Part shown: positions 63,917 to 64,000 of the stretch, piece by piece | Numbering within the stretch: position 1 is the first letter of the stretch | How the letters are laid out: each line of letters starts with the position of its first letter | From: Solicoccozyma terricola | Taxonomy: Eukaryota; Basidiomycota; Tremellomycetes; Filobasidiales; Piskurozymaceae | Reading direction: 5' to 3' | DNA length: 64,000 nt | Assembly (NCBI GenBank): GCA_001600875.1 | Contig: BCLD01000003.1 | Location: 561,358-625,357, forward strand | Notes under the pieces: model-generated | Seen by the model: the letters and a program-made list of their open reading frames with translations, nothing else | Databases searched by the model: none | Told to the model about the DNA's origin: nothing | Program-made: the position numbers and the translations under genes

Positions 63917-64000
63917 TGATGGTGGGTACGTTGGTGTGATGGTGGGTACGTTGGTGTGGTGGTGGGTACGTTGGTGTGATGGTGGGTACGTTGGTGTGAT
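63917..64000. repeat. 21-bp tandem repeat running off the window end
   Basis: Four copies of GGTGGGTACGTTGGTGTGATG with single changes, immediately upstream of the CC-E start codon and continuing past base 64000. Confidence 0.9.

Noticed and set aside
53000..64000. KDZ or other known basidiomycete DNA transposon
   Set aside because: I looked for transposase hallmarks (DDE spacing, CxC clusters with RNase H-like blocks) and found none I could defend.

Overview
The window is fungal nuclear DNA. It has dense short introns with GT-AG borders, a eukaryotic gene set (dynamin, DEAD-box helicase, TIM23 subunit, UBX protein) and many disordered Ser/Thr-rich proteins. Gene architecture and families suggest a basidiomycete yeast, most likely Tremellomycetes. 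That placement is inference. Functional calls rest on motifs read by eye from spliced reading frames. For nine genes (bZIP, the 844-residue membrane protein, the NCS1 permease, the 405-residue repeat protein, FIST, UBX, DRS1, MGR2 and CC-B) I placed every exon, and the spliced length is a multiple of three in each (CC-B apart from an internal TGA).

0-47.7 kb is an ordinary housekeeping region. In order: the 5' part of an acetate-transporter-family gene (minus, cut by the window edge), a bZIP factor (plus), an MRH-domain cargo receptor, a senescence/spartin-like protein and a serine-rich single-pass membrane protein (all minus), a small multispanning membrane protein (plus), an NCS1 nucleobase/vitamin permease, a 405-residue repeat protein, a GH36 alpha-galactosidase, a DHA1-type MFS transporter, VPS1 dynamin and a mitochondrial FIST-domain protein (all minus), a FAF2/UBXD8-like UBX protein (plus), DRS1 helicase (minus), MGR2 (plus), a YML020W-like hydrolase (plus) and an ARMT1/DUF89 phosphatase (minus). 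Membrane traffic (VPS1, MRH receptor), ER protein degradation (UBX), mitochondria (MGR2, FIST) and ribosome assembly (DRS1) are represented, without an obvious pathway cluster.

47.7-53 kb is gene-poor. It holds a 183-bp tandem duplication and two tandem, diverged ~0.5-kb LTR-like repeats that differ largely by CpG to TpG/CpA changes, followed by the tail of an acidic/basic low-complexity protein.

53-64 kb is accessory-looking. Five genes of no family I recognise as a whole lie here: an acidic protein with a frame break, a coiled-coil protein with all-phase-0 introns and an in-frame TGA, a large protein with a GIY-YIG nuclease-like domain, a small NLS-bearing protein divergent from it, and a long coiled-coil protein with 11-residue repeats. 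This block is the best candidate for something undescribed.

A window-wide oddity is long homopolymeric C tracts, almost always on the coding strand and inside introns.
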